64,000 nucleotides of DNA, taken from positions 21,836 through 85,835 of the forward strand of contig JAJBTZ010000044.1 of NCBI GenBank assembly GCA_020860605.1, read 5' to 3'. The notes beneath the pieces are model-generated. The model was not told where the DNA came from, did not search any database, and saw nothing but the letters and a program-made list of their open reading frames with translations. The position numbers and the translations under genes are program-made. The stretch comes from Ruminococcus sp. (lineage in GTDB: Bacteria > Bacillota > Clostridia > Oscillospirales > Ruminococcaceae). Below, piece by piece: positions 50,685 through 60,245 of this stretch. Every line of letters begins with the position of its first letter. The first letter of the stretch is position 1.

Positions 50685-52088
50685 ATGAATAATTTCATTA
50701 ACGACGATTTCATGCTTCATTCTGAAACGGCGAAGCACCTTTATCACAACTATGCCGAGAATATGCCGATTATCGACTACCACTGCCACATCAGCCCCAA
50801 GGAGATTTATGAGGACAAGCGGTTTGACAGCATCACCGAGATATGGCTCGGCGGTGACCACTACAAGTGGCGCATGATTCGCTCGAACGGAACTCCTGAG
50901 AGTGAAATCACTGGCGACGCTGACGACTACACCAAGTTTTTAAGATTCGCTGAGGCTCTTCCTAAGGCCATCGGAAATCCGATGTATCACTGGACTCACC
51001 TTGAGCTCAAGCGCTACTTCGGCTATGACGGAATCCTCAACTCCGAGACTGCTCCTGAGGTCTATAAGCTCTGCAACGAGAAGCTTAAAGAGCCTGAAAT
51101 GAGTGCAAGAGGGATTATTTCTCGCTCGAATGTGAAGATGATTGGCACCACTGATGACCCGATTGACAGCCTTGAGTGGCACGAGAAGATTGCTGCTGAC
51201 AAGAGCTTTGGAACAAAGGTCTGTCCTTCATTCAGGCCTGACAAGGCTGTGAATATCGAGAAGGCTGGGTTCTGCGAATATATTCACGCTCTCAGTGAGG
51301 CTTCGGGAGTCGATATCAAGTCTGCTGAAGACGTCAAGAAGGCTCTGGGCCTCCGGCTCGACCACTTTATCGCTCACGGCTGCCTTGCGACTGATCACGG
51401 CATTGACTACATGGTCTACTCCCCTGCTTCTGACAGTGAAGTCGAGGCGATTTTCGAGAAAGTTATGAACGGCGGAAAGGCTACTATGGAAGAGGCGGAC
51501 AAGTACAAGACCGCGATTCTTCTCTACTTGGGTGAGCAGTATGCCGAGAAGAATATCGTCATGCAGCTGCATTTTGGGGTTCAGAGAAGTGCTAATACGA
51601 GGCTGTTTAACTCGATTGGCGCTGACACTGGGTTTGACTGCATCTTAACAAAAGATAATTCGAAGGAGCTGGCAGGGTTCCTCAACGCTCTTGATCTTAA
51701 CAATAAGCTCCCGAAGACCATTGTTTATTCGCTCAACCCGGGCGACAACGCGATGATCGACACCATCATCGGCAGTTTCCAGGGAACTGAGGCTATGGGC
51801 AAGATTCAGCATGGCGCTGCATGGTGGTTCCAGGATTCTAAGGTTGGAATGGACACTCATATGAGGTCTTTAGCGAGCTTGTCGCTTCTTGGGAACTTCG
51901 TTGGTATGCTCACCGACTCAAGGAGCTTCCTCTCATACACCCGCCACGAGTACTTCAGAAGGATTCTTTGCGACATTGTCGGCGAATGGGTCGAAGGTGG
52001 CGAATATCCGAACGACGAGAAGGCTCTTAAGGACATCGTTGAAGGCATCAGCTACAAAAATGCCGCCAAGTATTTCGGCATGGAATAA
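50685..52088 (+). CDS. uxaC: Glucuronate isomerase
   Basis: A 467-residue amidohydrolase-fold enzyme that interconverts glucuronate/fructuronate and galacturonate/tagaturonate, the entry to uronate breakdown. Family markers: IIDYHCHISPKEIYEDK, RSNVKMIGTTDDP, MQLHFGVQRS and the end DIVGEWVEGGEYPND. Length matches UxaC (about 470). No other uronate genes are adjacent, but an AraC-type regulator follows 116 bp downstream and may control it. GGAGG precedes the ATG. Confidence 0.94.
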   Translation: MNNFINDDFMLHSETAKHLYHNYAENMPIIDYHCHISPKEIYEDKRFDSITEIWLGGDHYKWRMIRSNGTPESEITGDADDYTKFLRFAEALPKAIGNPMYHWTHLELKRYFGYDGILNSETAPEVYKLCNEKLKEPEMSARGIISRSNVKMIGTTDDPIDSLEWHEKIAADKSFGTKVCPSFRPDKAVNIEKAGFCEYIHALSEASGVDIKSAEDVKKALGLRLDHFIAHGCLATDHGIDYMVYSPASDSEVEAIFEKVMNGGKATMEEADKYKTAILLYLGEQYAEKNIVMQLHFGVQRSANTRLFNSIGADTGFDCILTKDNSKELAGFLNALDLNNKLPKTIVYSLNPGDNAMIDTIIGSFQGTEAMGKIQHGAAWWFQDSKVGMDTHMRSLASLSLLGNFVGMLTDSRSFLSYTRHEYFRRILCDIVGEWVEGGEYPNDEKALKDIVEGISYKNAAKYFGME

Positions 52089-52095
52089 TTTCATC

Positions 52096-52126
52096 GGATA
52101 TTGTCACAAAATATTGGATATTGACA
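52096..52126 (+). promoter_or_regulatory. Direct repeat, candidate AraC-type binding sites
   Basis: GGATATTGTCA at 52096-52106 and GGATATTGACA at 52116-52126, spaced 20 bp (two helical turns), just upstream of the promoter of the AraC-family gene. Confidence 0.45.
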
Positions 52127-52136
52127 TCTTCCGTAC

Positions 52137-52165
52137 TTGAAAGTTGTCGCTTGTTATGATATAAT
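52137..52165 (+). promoter_or_regulatory. Promoter of the first AraC-family regulator
   Basis: TTGAAA at 52137-52142, 17-bp spacer, TATAAT at 52160-52165. Confidence 0.75.
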
Positions 52166-52204
52166 AGACTTTTATTTGATTCCGTAAAAAGGAGCGATTA
52201 TATT

Positions 52205-53077
52205 ATGAAGGAAACTACAAATTTCAAGTACGAGGAATGGAACGAACAGGTTGCGAAGTACGGTATCTTCGCGTTTTACTCAGAGAATGCAGAAACAAGT
52301 GGCCACCTTCACAGTCAGGTTGAGCTTGACATAGTTGAGAGTGGCGAAGTGGAGTTTATGGTCGACGGAAGGAATCTGACAATCGGTGCTGGCGGAGGGG
52401 TTTTGATCTGCCCTCACACAATCCACTCGATGCAGTACACCGCTCCCGGATCGGTCAGCACATTCATTTTCGGGACGGACTTCCTGCTCGACTTCATGTC
52501 GTTCTTTGAGAGCACCAAGACGCCGTTTGTAATCCTTGACAAGGAGAGATGCCCTGCATTTGCCCAGGCTCAGATTCCCTTTCTGCTCGAGTTTTCCCAC
52601 AACTACAATATTGGGAAAACGGTTGTTAAAGGACTGCTGTCGGTGCTTCTTTCTGGAATGATGCCCGCCTATTCTGGTGGCGAGTTTGAAGAGAGAGAGG
52701 ACAGGCTCTCGAGCTATCAGGTCTGCAGAAAGCTTCTTGCCTATGTCGACGAGAATATCACTCAGGATCTGTCGCTTAAGAGCATTGCGAAGGCTTTGAA
52801 CATTGTCCCCTGCTACGTTTCGAGCGTGTTCTCGAAGAACTTCAACATGACTCTCAACCACTACATAGGCACCAAGAGAATCGCTATGGCGAAAACTATG
52901 CTCATAAGCACCTTGAAGCCTATGTCGGAAATCGCTTACGAGTGTGGGTTCTCGAGCGTCAGAAGCTTCAACAGACGGTTCAAAGAGCTCGAAGGGATGC
53001 CTCCGACTCAGTATCGCGAGTCGTTCATGAACCCGGCGAAGAGCACTCCGAAGCCAGATGAGGGCTCCAAAGATTAA
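52205..53077 (+). CDS. AraC-family transcriptional regulator (cupin sensor)
   Basis: A 290-residue regulator. Residues about 20-110 form a cupin-type ligand pocket (HLHSQVELDIVESGEVEFMV), and the C-terminal 100 residues carry two helix-turn-helix motifs: DLSLKSIAKALNIVPCYVSS and SEIAYECGFSSVRSFNRRFK. Such regulators commonly control sugar-acid catabolism; uxaC immediately upstream is the obvious candidate target. A terminator follows. Confidence 0.9.
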   Translation: MKETTNFKYEEWNEQVAKYGIFAFYSENAETSGHLHSQVELDIVESGEVEFMVDGRNLTIGAGGGVLICPHTIHSMQYTAPGSVSTFIFGTDFLLDFMSFFESTKTPFVILDKERCPAFAQAQIPFLLEFSHNYNIGKTVVKGLLSVLLSGMMPAYSGGEFEEREDRLSSYQVCRKLLAYVDENITQDLSLKSIAKALNIVPCYVSSVFSKNFNMTLNHYIGTKRIAMAKTMLISTLKPMSEIAYECGFSSVRSFNRRFKELEGMPPTQYRESFMNPAKSTPKPDEGSKD

Positions 53078-53091
53078 CCAAAAACAAGATA

Positions 53092-53135
53092 AAAGCAAAG
53101 CAGCCCTGAAATCGGACTGCCTTGCTTTCTCTTTT
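53092..53135 (+). terminator. Terminator after the first AraC-family gene
   Basis: Arms AAAGCAAAGCAG and CTGCCTTGCTTT with internal GGACT/CCC region, then TCTCTTTT. Confidence 0.65.
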
Positions 53136-53311
53136 GAACGGAGAAACACCAAAATATATATGTTGAAATCCTTGTAAATGAATGACGGCATCAGATGATT
53201 TTGAACTGTTGTCGTCCTGACAATATTAATTTATCACTTTTCTGGGGCATATGCAAGTCTATTATTTAGTGCTGCAAGCCAAAAATATTACAAATCGCAG
53301 AGGTCGGAAGT

Positions 53312-55225
53312 ATGCTTTGTTCACTTGAAAAAATCTGGAAATATTTTAACGGCGAACCGTTACTCAAGGATATCAACTTCACCATCAATGAAGGCGAGAG
53401 AATCGGTCTTGTCGGCAGAAATGGCTGTGGGAAGACTACCCTTCTCTCGATCATTACCGGGAACTTGGGCTATGACCCTTCGCCTGAGAATGAGGGCAGG
53501 CTCAGCTTTTCTGGAAATTGCAGAATCGGGTATCTTGAACAGGGCGTTGGACTTTCGGCGGAGTGTTCCGTTGCGGAAGAGATGAGAAAACCCTTTGCGG
53601 AGCTTGATAGAGAGCATGAAAGAATGGTCGAGCTCGAAGAGGAGCTTTCGGGCAGCCTTTCTGACAGCGAAAGAGAGAAAGCTGAGGCGGAATATTCTAC
53701 ACTCAGCACTCATTTTGAGAATAACGAGGGGTATCTCATCGACGTTAAGATCAAAACTGTTCTCAACGGCATGGGGTTCTCAGGGCTGGATTTGACTCGG
53801 TCTGTCAATTCGCTTTCAGGTGGTGAGAGAACAAGGCTTTCTTTGGCGAAGCTGCTTCTTGAGTCGCCATCGCTGCTTATCTTAGACGAGCCCACGAACC
53901 ATTTGGATTTAGATACCATGACCTGGCTCGAAGATTATCTTCTCGACTACAAAGGTGCTATTTTGGTCGTTTCTCATAACAGATATTTCTTGGACAGAGT
54001 CTGCACGAGAATATGTGAGATTGAGAACGGCAGGCTCAAATCTTATAGCGGAAATTACAGCTTTTATGTAAAACAGAAGCGTGAAGATAATCTGAGGCAG
54101 GAGAAGCTCTACGAGGCGGAGCAGGAGAAAATCAAAGAGCTTCAGTTCTTCATCGACAAGAACCGTGTCAGCGCCACAAGTGCCAAGGCTGCGAAGTCGA
54201 AGCAGCATATGCTCGACAGGATTGTCGAAAACGCTGTTGAGAAGCCGAAAATGTATGAAAAAGCTGCAAAGATTCGGCTTGAATACGACATTGAGCCTCC
54301 AAAGGAGGTCTTCTCGGCTGAGAACGTCGATATCTCGGCTGGCGGGAAAACGCTTCTTGAGAGCTTTTCTCTTAACATGAGAAGAGGAGATAAAGTCGGA
54401 ATCATCGGGAAAAATGGAACTGGAAAGACGACTATTCTCAAGACGATTCAGGGGATAAATCCTCACTCTAAAGGCAGGATTACCTGGGCCCAGAACGTCA
54501 AGCTCGCCTATTATGACCAGAAAAACGAATATCTGAACCCGAACAACACGGTTATCGAGGAGATTCACCATCGGTACCCAAGAATGACCGATTATGAGGT
54601 CAGAAGCGTTCTTGGAAGCGTTCTTCTGACTGGAGAGAACGTCTTCAAAGAGGTTGGCGTTATTAGTGGTGGTGAGAAAACGAAGCTGAGCTTTGCGCTG
54701 ATGTCACTAAAACGTGGGAATTTTCTTATACTTGACGAGCCCACGAACCACCTTGACATCTCGACTAAAGAGGTGCTGGAGGATGCCCTGAAGGAGTTTA
54801 CGGGGACGATTCTTTTCGTCTCGCATGACAGATATCTCTTAAACAAGATTGCCGACAGGATTGTCGAGATTCGCGATGGGAAGGCGTTTGAGTACAAGGG
54901 CAACTATGACGACTATCTCAAGGCGAGGGAGCTTGAGAAGGCTGAAGAGCTGAGAGCTGCATCAGTCCCCTCTCCTCAGCCTGAAAAGAAGCAGTACAGG
55001 ACGAAATCGCAGAGGGCTGAAGACGTAAGAAGGAAGCAGGAAATTGCGGAGCTTGAGAAGAAGATTTCGGAGCTCGAGAAGGACATTTCCGACACCGAAA
55101 AGCTCATCTGCGAGCCGGAAATTGCAGCAGATTATCAGAAAATGGCGGAGCTTTGCAAGGGGCTGGAGGACAAAAAGGATGAACTCAACGAGCTTATGGA
55201 CAGGTGGCTCGAGATGCAGGAATAG
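53312..55225 (+). CDS. ABC-F family ATPase
   Basis: A 637-residue protein with two ABC domains and no membrane segments, the ABC-F layout. Walker A motifs: GRNGCGKT at 35-42 and GKNGTGKT near residue 366; signatures SLSGGERTRLSLAKLL and VISGGEKTKLSFAL; both Walker B segments read ILDEPTNHLD. The linker (about 245-320) is charged and helical, and the C-terminus (about 555-637) is a coiled coil. ABC-F proteins act on the ribosomal E site as translation factors or antibiotic-protection factors. Without a profile comparison the subfamily (Uup/YdiF-like versus resistance type) is open. AGAGGT precedes the ATG. Confidence 0.92.
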   Translation: MLCSLEKIWKYFNGEPLLKDINFTINEGERIGLVGRNGCGKTTLLSIITGNLGYDPSPENEGRLSFSGNCRIGYLEQGVGLSAECSVAEEMRKPFAELDREHERMVELEEELSGSLSDSEREKAEAEYSTLSTHFENNEGYLIDVKIKTVLNGMGFSGLDLTRSVNSLSGGERTRLSLAKLLLESPSLLILDEPTNHLDLDTMTWLEDYLLDYKGAILVVSHNRYFLDRVCTRICEIENGRLKSYSGNYSFYVKQKREDNLRQEKLYEAEQEKIKELQFFIDKNRVSATSAKAAKSKQHMLDRIVENAVEKPKMYEKAAKIRLEYDIEPPKEVFSAENVDISAGGKTLLESFSLNMRRGDKVGIIGKNGTGKTTILKTIQGINPHSKGRITWAQNVKLAYYDQKNEYLNPNNTVIEEIHHRYPRMTDYEVRSVLGSVLLTGENVFKEVGVISGGEKTKLSFALMSLKRGNFLILDEPTNHLDISTKEVLEDALKEFTGTILFVSHDRYLLNKIADRIVEIRDGKAFEYKGNYDDYLKARELEKAEELRAASVPSPQPEKKQYRTKSQRAEDVRRKQEIAELEKKISELEKDISDTEKLICEPEIAADYQKMAELCKGLEDKKDELNELMDRWLEMQE

Positions 55226-55355
55226 GAGAACCGTTTCTGGAAATCTCTTGGAATGAAATATTTTGATATATCAATCGAAGGCCGACTCAGTTTATAAAAT
55301 GGCTTGCTTAGGGGATTCTCAAAAACTTTTTTCTCAAGAATCTCACGAAATCATA

Positions 55356-55384
55356 TTGACTTTTGTCGAAAATAGTGATATCCT
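55356..55384 (+). promoter_or_regulatory. Promoter of the second AraC-family regulator
   Basis: TTGACT at 55356-55361, 17-bp spacer, TATCCT at 55379-55384. Confidence 0.6.
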
Positions 55385-55400
55385 ATTGTAAAAAGAAAAT

Positions 55401-56318
55401 ATGAATCTGCATTTGGAGGTGTCATCATTGCAGGAATTTTATTTTGCGCTTTTAGGTGACGAGGTCAACCTGCCACTTTATGTAACTGGTGTTGGCTCGA
55501 CCGATCCTGAAAGGCATTGTGTAAGACCCACGGGGCACGTTTACAACCAGGTAATATATACAGCCAAGGGGGAAGGGATTCTGACCATTGACGGCGAGGA
55601 GTATAGGATTCCTGAGAATTCTGGCTTCTTCCTTCCTGCTCACTACCCACACGATTATCTTTCAAAGGAAGGCGTTGATTGGGAGACCCACTGGGTATCA
55701 TTTGCTGGTCCGGCATGTGAACCTATCTTAGATAGCCTGGGGCTTTCGAAGCCAGTTGTCTTCAAGGCCGGTGACCTTTCTTCCCTCGAGAGAATCTGGG
55801 AGAAGATGCTTAGAACCATTCACTCTACAAAGATCCATTCTGGTCATCACAACTCGTCGCTTATTTATTCCTTCTTAATTGAGCTCAACAAGGTTATCTC
55901 CTGCCCTGTTTCTCCGAGAGAGAACCACCGCATGGAGCAGAACAAGCTCATCATGGACTATATTGACCAGAACTACATGAATGATATTACGCTTAACGAC
56001 ATGGCGAAGGTTGTCAACCTTTCTCCTCAGTATATCTGCCGTATCTTCAGAGAGACCCTCAACATGAGACCATTTGAGCACCTTACGAAGAAGAGAATCT
56101 TCGAGGCGAAGAACCTTCTCATGGACACGAAGCTCTCCATCAACAGCATTTCCAAGGCTGTCGGCTACAACGATTGCAGCTACTTCTGCGCTGTCTTCAA
56201 GAGACAGGAGAAGATTTCGCCTGCCGAGTATCGCTATCTCTATGCTGATAAGAACACCGGCAAGAGCACAACTGATCAGGATCCTGACAACAAGAGGATT
56301 CCGCCGGATACGCTTTGA
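55401..56318 (+). CDS. AraC-family transcriptional regulator
   Basis: A 305-residue AraC/XylS regulator with an N-terminal AraC-type cupin (HVYNQVIYTAKGEGILTIDG, then PAHYPHDY) and the C-terminal double HTH: ITLNDMAKVVNLSPQYICRI and NSISKAVGYNDCSYFCAVFK. The polar tail (KNTGKSTTDQDPDNKR) is not conserved. Target genes are unknown; the flanks are an ABC-F gene upstream and the convergent hydrogenase downstream, neither an obvious target. GGAGG is within reach of the ATG. Confidence 0.88.
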   Translation: MNLHLEVSSLQEFYFALLGDEVNLPLYVTGVGSTDPERHCVRPTGHVYNQVIYTAKGEGILTIDGEEYRIPENSGFFLPAHYPHDYLSKEGVDWETHWVSFAGPACEPILDSLGLSKPVVFKAGDLSSLERIWEKMLRTIHSTKIHSGHHNSSLIYSFLIELNKVISCPVSPRENHRMEQNKLIMDYIDQNYMNDITLNDMAKVVNLSPQYICRIFRETLNMRPFEHLTKKRIFEAKNLLMDTKLSINSISKAVGYNDCSYFCAVFKRQEKISPAEYRYLYADKNTGKSTTDQDPDNKRIPPDTL

Positions 56319-56330
56319 ACTTAACACAAA

Positions 56331-56366
56331 AATCCCGTGCTACTTCGGTAGCACGGGATTTTATTA
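56331..56366. terminator. Bidirectional terminator between araC-type gene and hydA
   Basis: A 13-bp perfect stem (AATCCCGTGCTAC/GTAGCACGGGATT), TTCG loop, T-rich on the plus side and A-rich on the other. Confidence 0.88.
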
Positions 56367-56378
56367 TGTCTGGTTGTT

Positions 56379-58163
56379 TCAGTGAACAACGTCTTCGTCA
56401 TAGACTGGGGGCTCGGGCATGGTCCAAGCGTGGTGGTCGGTATGAAGAAGGTGGTGCGACTTTTCTCCGCAGGGCTCGCCCAAGTAGTCGGCATAGATTG
56501 CCTTGATTTCGGGATTCTCGTGGGAGAATCTGAGAGTGTTGGCGCTGTCGTAGTTATAGAGGACTTGTCCACGCTCAGCTGCACGCTCTTCGTTATAGTG
56601 AATCGGCTGTCCGCCACCGCCGACACATCCTCCAGGACATGCCATGACTTCGACGAACTGGTATTCAACCTCGCCACGTCTCAGGGCTCTGATGAGTCTG
56701 CGGGCGTTGCCGAGACCATTTACAACCGCTGCCTTAACGGTGATTCCGCCAACGTTATACTCAGCCTCGATCCAGGGCTTGTCGCTGCCGAGGGCACGGA
56801 CTGCCTTGAAGGTTTCATCGGCATTCGGGTTCTCGCCGGTGAGGACATAGTAGCAGGTTCTGAGGGCTGCTTCCATAACACCGCCTGTCGTTCCGAAGAT
56901 GACAGCAGCGCCTGTGCCGGTTCCGAGAGGAGAATCGAAGTCTTCCTCAGGCAAAGCTGCAACATCAATCTGGTCAGCCTTGATCATGCGGCACATCTCA
57001 CGGGTTGTAAGCGAGAAGTCGACATCCTTGCAGCCTTCCTTGGCGTCGTTGATGCTCGGAATGTCGAGCTCTGCCTTCTTGGTGGTGCAGGGCATGATCG
57101 AGACACAAACGATGTTTTCGGGATCAACGCCGATCTTCTCGGCAAAGTAGGACTTTGTGACTGCTCCGAACATCTGCTGGGGTGACTTTGCAGTTGAAAG
57201 CTGGTCGACCATGTCGGGGTACTGGCTCTTGAGGAACCTGACCCAGCCAGGGCAGCAGGAGGTGAACATTGGGAACTTCTTGCCTTCGGGATGCTTGATC
57301 CTCTCAAGGAACTCGGTTCCCTCCTCCATGATGGTGAGGTCGGCTGAGAAGTTGGTATCGAAAACGTAGTCGAAGCCTACGCGTCTAAGGGCAGCTGCAA
57401 GGCGCTTTTCGGTTGCGACTTCAGGTGAAAGGCCGAATTCCTCGCCCCATGCAGCTCTTACAGCAGGAGCGACCTGAACGACGGTGATCTTGTCCTTATC
57501 GTCCATGACGCCGTTGACGCCGATGATGGCTTCCGTGTCATCACGGGTGTGGAGGGCATTTGTCGGGCAGTGAGTGATGCACTGGCCGCAGAATGCACAG
57601 TCGGCATCCTCGAGGCTGCGATGGTTCGATACACCGACAGTGGTGTGAGCGCCGGTGCCGACCATGTCCCAGATGCCCAAGGACTGAACCTTCTGGCAAA
57701 CGGAGACGCAGCGATAGCACTTGATGCACTTGCTCTCATCGCGGATGATGGGGAGCTTGTCATTCCACTTGTCTTCAGGGAATTCGGTCTTGAAGCTTAA
57801 TGTGTCGCTGATTCTGAGAGTTGAAGCGACCTTCTGGAGCTGACAGGTGCCATTTCTGAAGCAGGAGGGGCAGTTGACTCTATGCTGGCTGAGAAGAAGC
57901 TCCAAGTTGGTCTTTCTCGCTTCTCTGACTCTTGTTGTATCTGTATGGATAACCATGCCTTCGCTGACGACGTTGTCGCAGGCGGTGACGAGGCGGTCGA
58001 TTCCTTCGACCTCGACGATGCAGGCACGGCAGGCACCGATTTCGTTAATGTCCTTGAGGAAGCAAAGTGTGGGGATATGTATGCCGACAAGCTTTGCAGC
58101 ATCGAGTATCGACGTGCCTTCCTCGACCTGAATGGGGGTGTTGTTAATTGTTACGTTTACCAC
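56379..58163 (-). CDS. hydA: [FeFe] hydrogenase catalytic subunit, modular (HydA)
   Basis: The GTG at 58163 with GGGAGGGAG upstream is preferred; the longer frame begins with a TTG inside the previous gene. Product 594 residues. Domains: N-terminal [2Fe-2S] ferredoxin (Cys in TLCFLKDINEIGACRAC), His-Cys3 cluster (HRVNCPSC, GTC), two [4Fe-4S] clusters (CIKCYRCVSVC; CAFCGQCITHC), then the H-cluster motifs L1 FTSCCPGW (about 300-307), L2 MPCTTKKAE (about 357) and L3 EVMACPGGCVGGGGQP (about 505-520), all intact. It oxidises or evolves H2 in the cytoplasm. It overlaps the electron-transfer partner gene by 7 bp. Confidence 0.93.
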   Translation of the reverse strand: MVNVTINNTPIQVEEGTSILDAAKLVGIHIPTLCFLKDINEIGACRACIVEVEGIDRLVTACDNVVSEGMVIHTDTTRVREARKTNLELLLSQHRVNCPSCFRNGTCQLQKVASTLRISDTLSFKTEFPEDKWNDKLPIIRDESKCIKCYRCVSVCQKVQSLGIWDMVGTGAHTTVGVSNHRSLEDADCAFCGQCITHCPTNALHTRDDTEAIIGVNGVMDDKDKITVVQVAPAVRAAWGEEFGLSPEVATEKRLAAALRRVGFDYVFDTNFSADLTIMEEGTEFLERIKHPEGKKFPMFTSCCPGWVRFLKSQYPDMVDQLSTAKSPQQMFGAVTKSYFAEKIGVDPENIVCVSIMPCTTKKAELDIPSINDAKEGCKDVDFSLTTREMCRMIKADQIDVAALPEEDFDSPLGTGTGAAVIFGTTGGVMEAALRTCYYVLTGENPNADETFKAVRALGSDKPWIEAEYNVGGITVKAAVVNGLGNARRLIRALRRGEVEYQFVEVMACPGGCVGGGGQPIHYNEERAAERGQVLYNYDSANTLRFSHENPEIKAIYADYLGEPCGEKSHHLLHTDHHAWTMPEPPVYDEDVVH

Positions 58164-59992
58164 TGTGTCTTTCTCCCTCCCTTGAAGATTCCGCAACCGA
58201 AGTGGTCACAGCGGAGGCATCTTGATGCTTCCTGGCAGGATTCCTTCTCGGTCATCTTGATTTCCATCAGCTCGAAGTCGTTTCTTCTCTCACCGGGTTC
58301 GCGCTCGGACATGTTGATTCTTCCGCAGTACGGACGGTCGGTGAGGTTCGGGTCGGGAATCTCGACATCGGCAGTGATGGTGTGATTATAGCCTAGGTAG
58401 TAGTCGATGTTTGCAGCAGCGACCTTGCCGGCAGCGATTGCTCTTATCGCTGTCTTCGGGCCAGTTACGCAGTCGCCTCCGGCGAATACGCCAGGAGCAT
58501 TCTCAACCTCGGTCCAGTCGTCTCCCTTGATTACGCCTCTTACAACCGGGATTCCAGAGGATTCGAGCTTGTAGAAGTCGATTCCCTGTCCGATTGCTAC
58601 GAGTACTACGTCGCAAGGGATTCTCTTATCCTCGAGGCCAGACGGCGACGGGTTCATTCTTCCATTCTTTATGAGGCCCGGCATATAGGGAGTTGCCCAG
58701 AGAGCAGCGACCTTGCCTTCCTCGTCTGTTTCTATCTTTAAAGGAGCGTGAAGGTCGACCATAATTGCGCCTTCGGCGATTGCACCGTCGACTTCTTCAG
58801 GCAATGCAGTCATGTCCTCCTTACGGCGACGATAGACTATAGAAACGCTATCGGCACCGCAGCGGATTGCTGAACGGGTGCAGTCCATAGCGACATTACC
58901 GCCACCGATAACGCAGACCTTCTTGCCGTGTAAATCAGGGATATTTCCATCGCCGATACCGCCAAGGAAGGAAACTGCTGACCAGACGCCTTCGGCATCC
59001 TCGCCCTCGATTCCGACCTTCTTGTCGGTGTGAGCACCGATTGCGATGTAGACGGCGTCATAATCCTCACGGAGCTTTTCCATTGTATATTCGCCCTCAC
59101 CGATCTTGGTGTTAAGCTTGACCTCAACGCCAGTCGAGAGGATGCAGTCGATATCGCTCTGAAGTCTCTCACGAGGGAGTCTGTAGGCGGGGATTCCATA
59201 GATAAGCATTCCGCCGAGCTTCGAGTGAGCCTCGAAAACGGTGCACTGGTGACCCATGAGCTGGAGATAGTAAGCGCAGGAAAGGCCAGAAGGTCCTCCT
59301 CCGACGATTGCTACCCGCTTGCCGGTTGACGGAGCACATTCTGGTGCAGGAACTACTCCTGCTCCTTCAACAGCAGCACGCTTGAGGCCACGGATGTTGA
59401 CGGGAGCATCCAGAAGGGTTCTACGGCATCTCGTCTCACAGGGGTGCTCGCAGATGAGAGCACAGGCTGTCGGGAACGGGTTGTCCTTGCGGATGAGCTT
59501 GACGGCATCGGCATATCTTCCCTCTCCTACGAGAGCGATATAGCCAGGGATGTCGACGCCTGCGGGGCAGTTGCCGACGCAAGGGATGCTCATCGGAGTG
59601 CCAGCGAAGCAGTGATGCTTTTCGATATGGCTTACATAGTCCTCACGGAAGCCGTCGAGTCCCTTGAGAACCATCTTTGCCGCCTCAAATCCTATCGCAC
59701 AGTCTGCCGATTCGGCGATGACATGTGCTAATTTTTCGATCTTTGAAAGAGTGGTATCGTCTCCTCTTCCATTAAGAACGTCTTCTAATAAATTACCCAG
59801 CTGAGCGAGTCCCACTCTACATGGAACACACTTACCACAGGTCTGGGCATGACACATTCTGAGGAACGCCAGAGTCAGGTCGACAGGGCAGACATCAGAG
59901 GAGCTCGCAGCAATCCTCCGCTCCATGTCCTTATAAATACCCTCGACAACCGTCTCAGCCCGGCTTTCAGTCATAAGTGCAAGTCTAGACAA
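58157..59992 (-). CDS. NuoF-C-terminal/GltD-like flavin oxidoreductase, hydrogenase partner
   Basis: The TTG at 59992 with AAAGGAAG 9 nt upstream is chosen because the -10 box lies at 60036-60031, which puts earlier codons outside the transcript; product 611 residues. Residues about 1-120 resemble the C-terminal iron-sulfur part of NuoF (HAQTCGKCVPCRVGLAQLGN). The rest is a GltD-type flavoprotein with Fe-S Cys motifs (VGNCPAGVDIPGYI, CEHPCETRCRR), an FAD site (VAIVGGGPSGLSCAYYL) and an NAD(P) site (VCVIGGGNVAMDCTRSA). It should pass electrons between NAD(P)H and HydA. The FMN/NADH domain of full NuoF is missing. Confidence 0.85.
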   Translation of the reverse strand: MSRLALMTESRAETVVEGIYKDMERRIAASSSDVCPVDLTLAFLRMCHAQTCGKCVPCRVGLAQLGNLLEDVLNGRGDDTTLSKIEKLAHVIAESADCAIGFEAAKMVLKGLDGFREDYVSHIEKHHCFAGTPMSIPCVGNCPAGVDIPGYIALVGEGRYADAVKLIRKDNPFPTACALICEHPCETRCRRTLLDAPVNIRGLKRAAVEGAGVVPAPECAPSTGKRVAIVGGGPSGLSCAYYLQLMGHQCTVFEAHSKLGGMLIYGIPAYRLPRERLQSDIDCILSTGVEVKLNTKIGEGEYTMEKLREDYDAVYIAIGAHTDKKVGIEGEDAEGVWSAVSFLGGIGDGNIPDLHGKKVCVIGGGNVAMDCTRSAIRCGADSVSIVYRRRKEDMTALPEEVDGAIAEGAIMVDLHAPLKIETDEEGKVAALWATPYMPGLIKNGRMNPSPSGLEDKRIPCDVVLVAIGQGIDFYKLESSGIPVVRGVIKGDDWTEVENAPGVFAGGDCVTGPKTAIRAIAAGKVAAANIDYYLGYNHTITADVEIPDPNLTDRPYCGRINMSEREPGERRNDFELMEIKMTEKESCQEASRCLRCDHFGCGIFKGGRKTQW

Positions 59993-60030
59993 GCTATCAC
60001 GCTTCCTTTCATACAAACATTTCGACAAAT

Positions 60031-60059
60031 ATTATAACACCATTTTTAATTATTTGCAA
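60031..60059 (-). promoter_or_regulatory. Promoter of the hydrogenase operon
   Basis: On the minus strand TTGCAA (60059-60054), 17-bp spacer, TATAAT (60036-60031). Confidence 0.75.
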
Positions 60060-60108
60060 GGGCGGGAGAGCATTTTAGGGGAAGAATTTTGTATTTGGGA
60101 AGGGAGTT

Positions 60109-60154
60109 GTCGGCGACTTTGTCGCCGATGCGACCGCCCTCGGCGGTCGCGCCT
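60109..60154. repeat. GC-rich tandem hairpins, related to the array at 63796-63912
   Basis: GTCGGCGAC-TTT-GTCGCCGAT followed directly by GCGACCGCC-CTC-GGCGGTCGC. The second unit recurs with one base change at about 63891-63911. The rest of the 60060-60250 gap holds a small TCTGTGG/CCACAGA hairpin and no ORF with a plausible start. Confidence 0.65.
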
Positions 60155-60245
60155 CACAATTCGAACCTTAGGAGTCGCTCTTATGTTAGTCGATAGCTAC
60201 ACCTCTGTGGACTTTCACCACAGAACTCGGATTTGCCCGTCATAC

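Noticed and set aside
53909..54571. 220-codon minus-strand ORF inside the ABC-F gene
   Set aside because: Shadow frame of a gene with intact duplicated ABC motifs.
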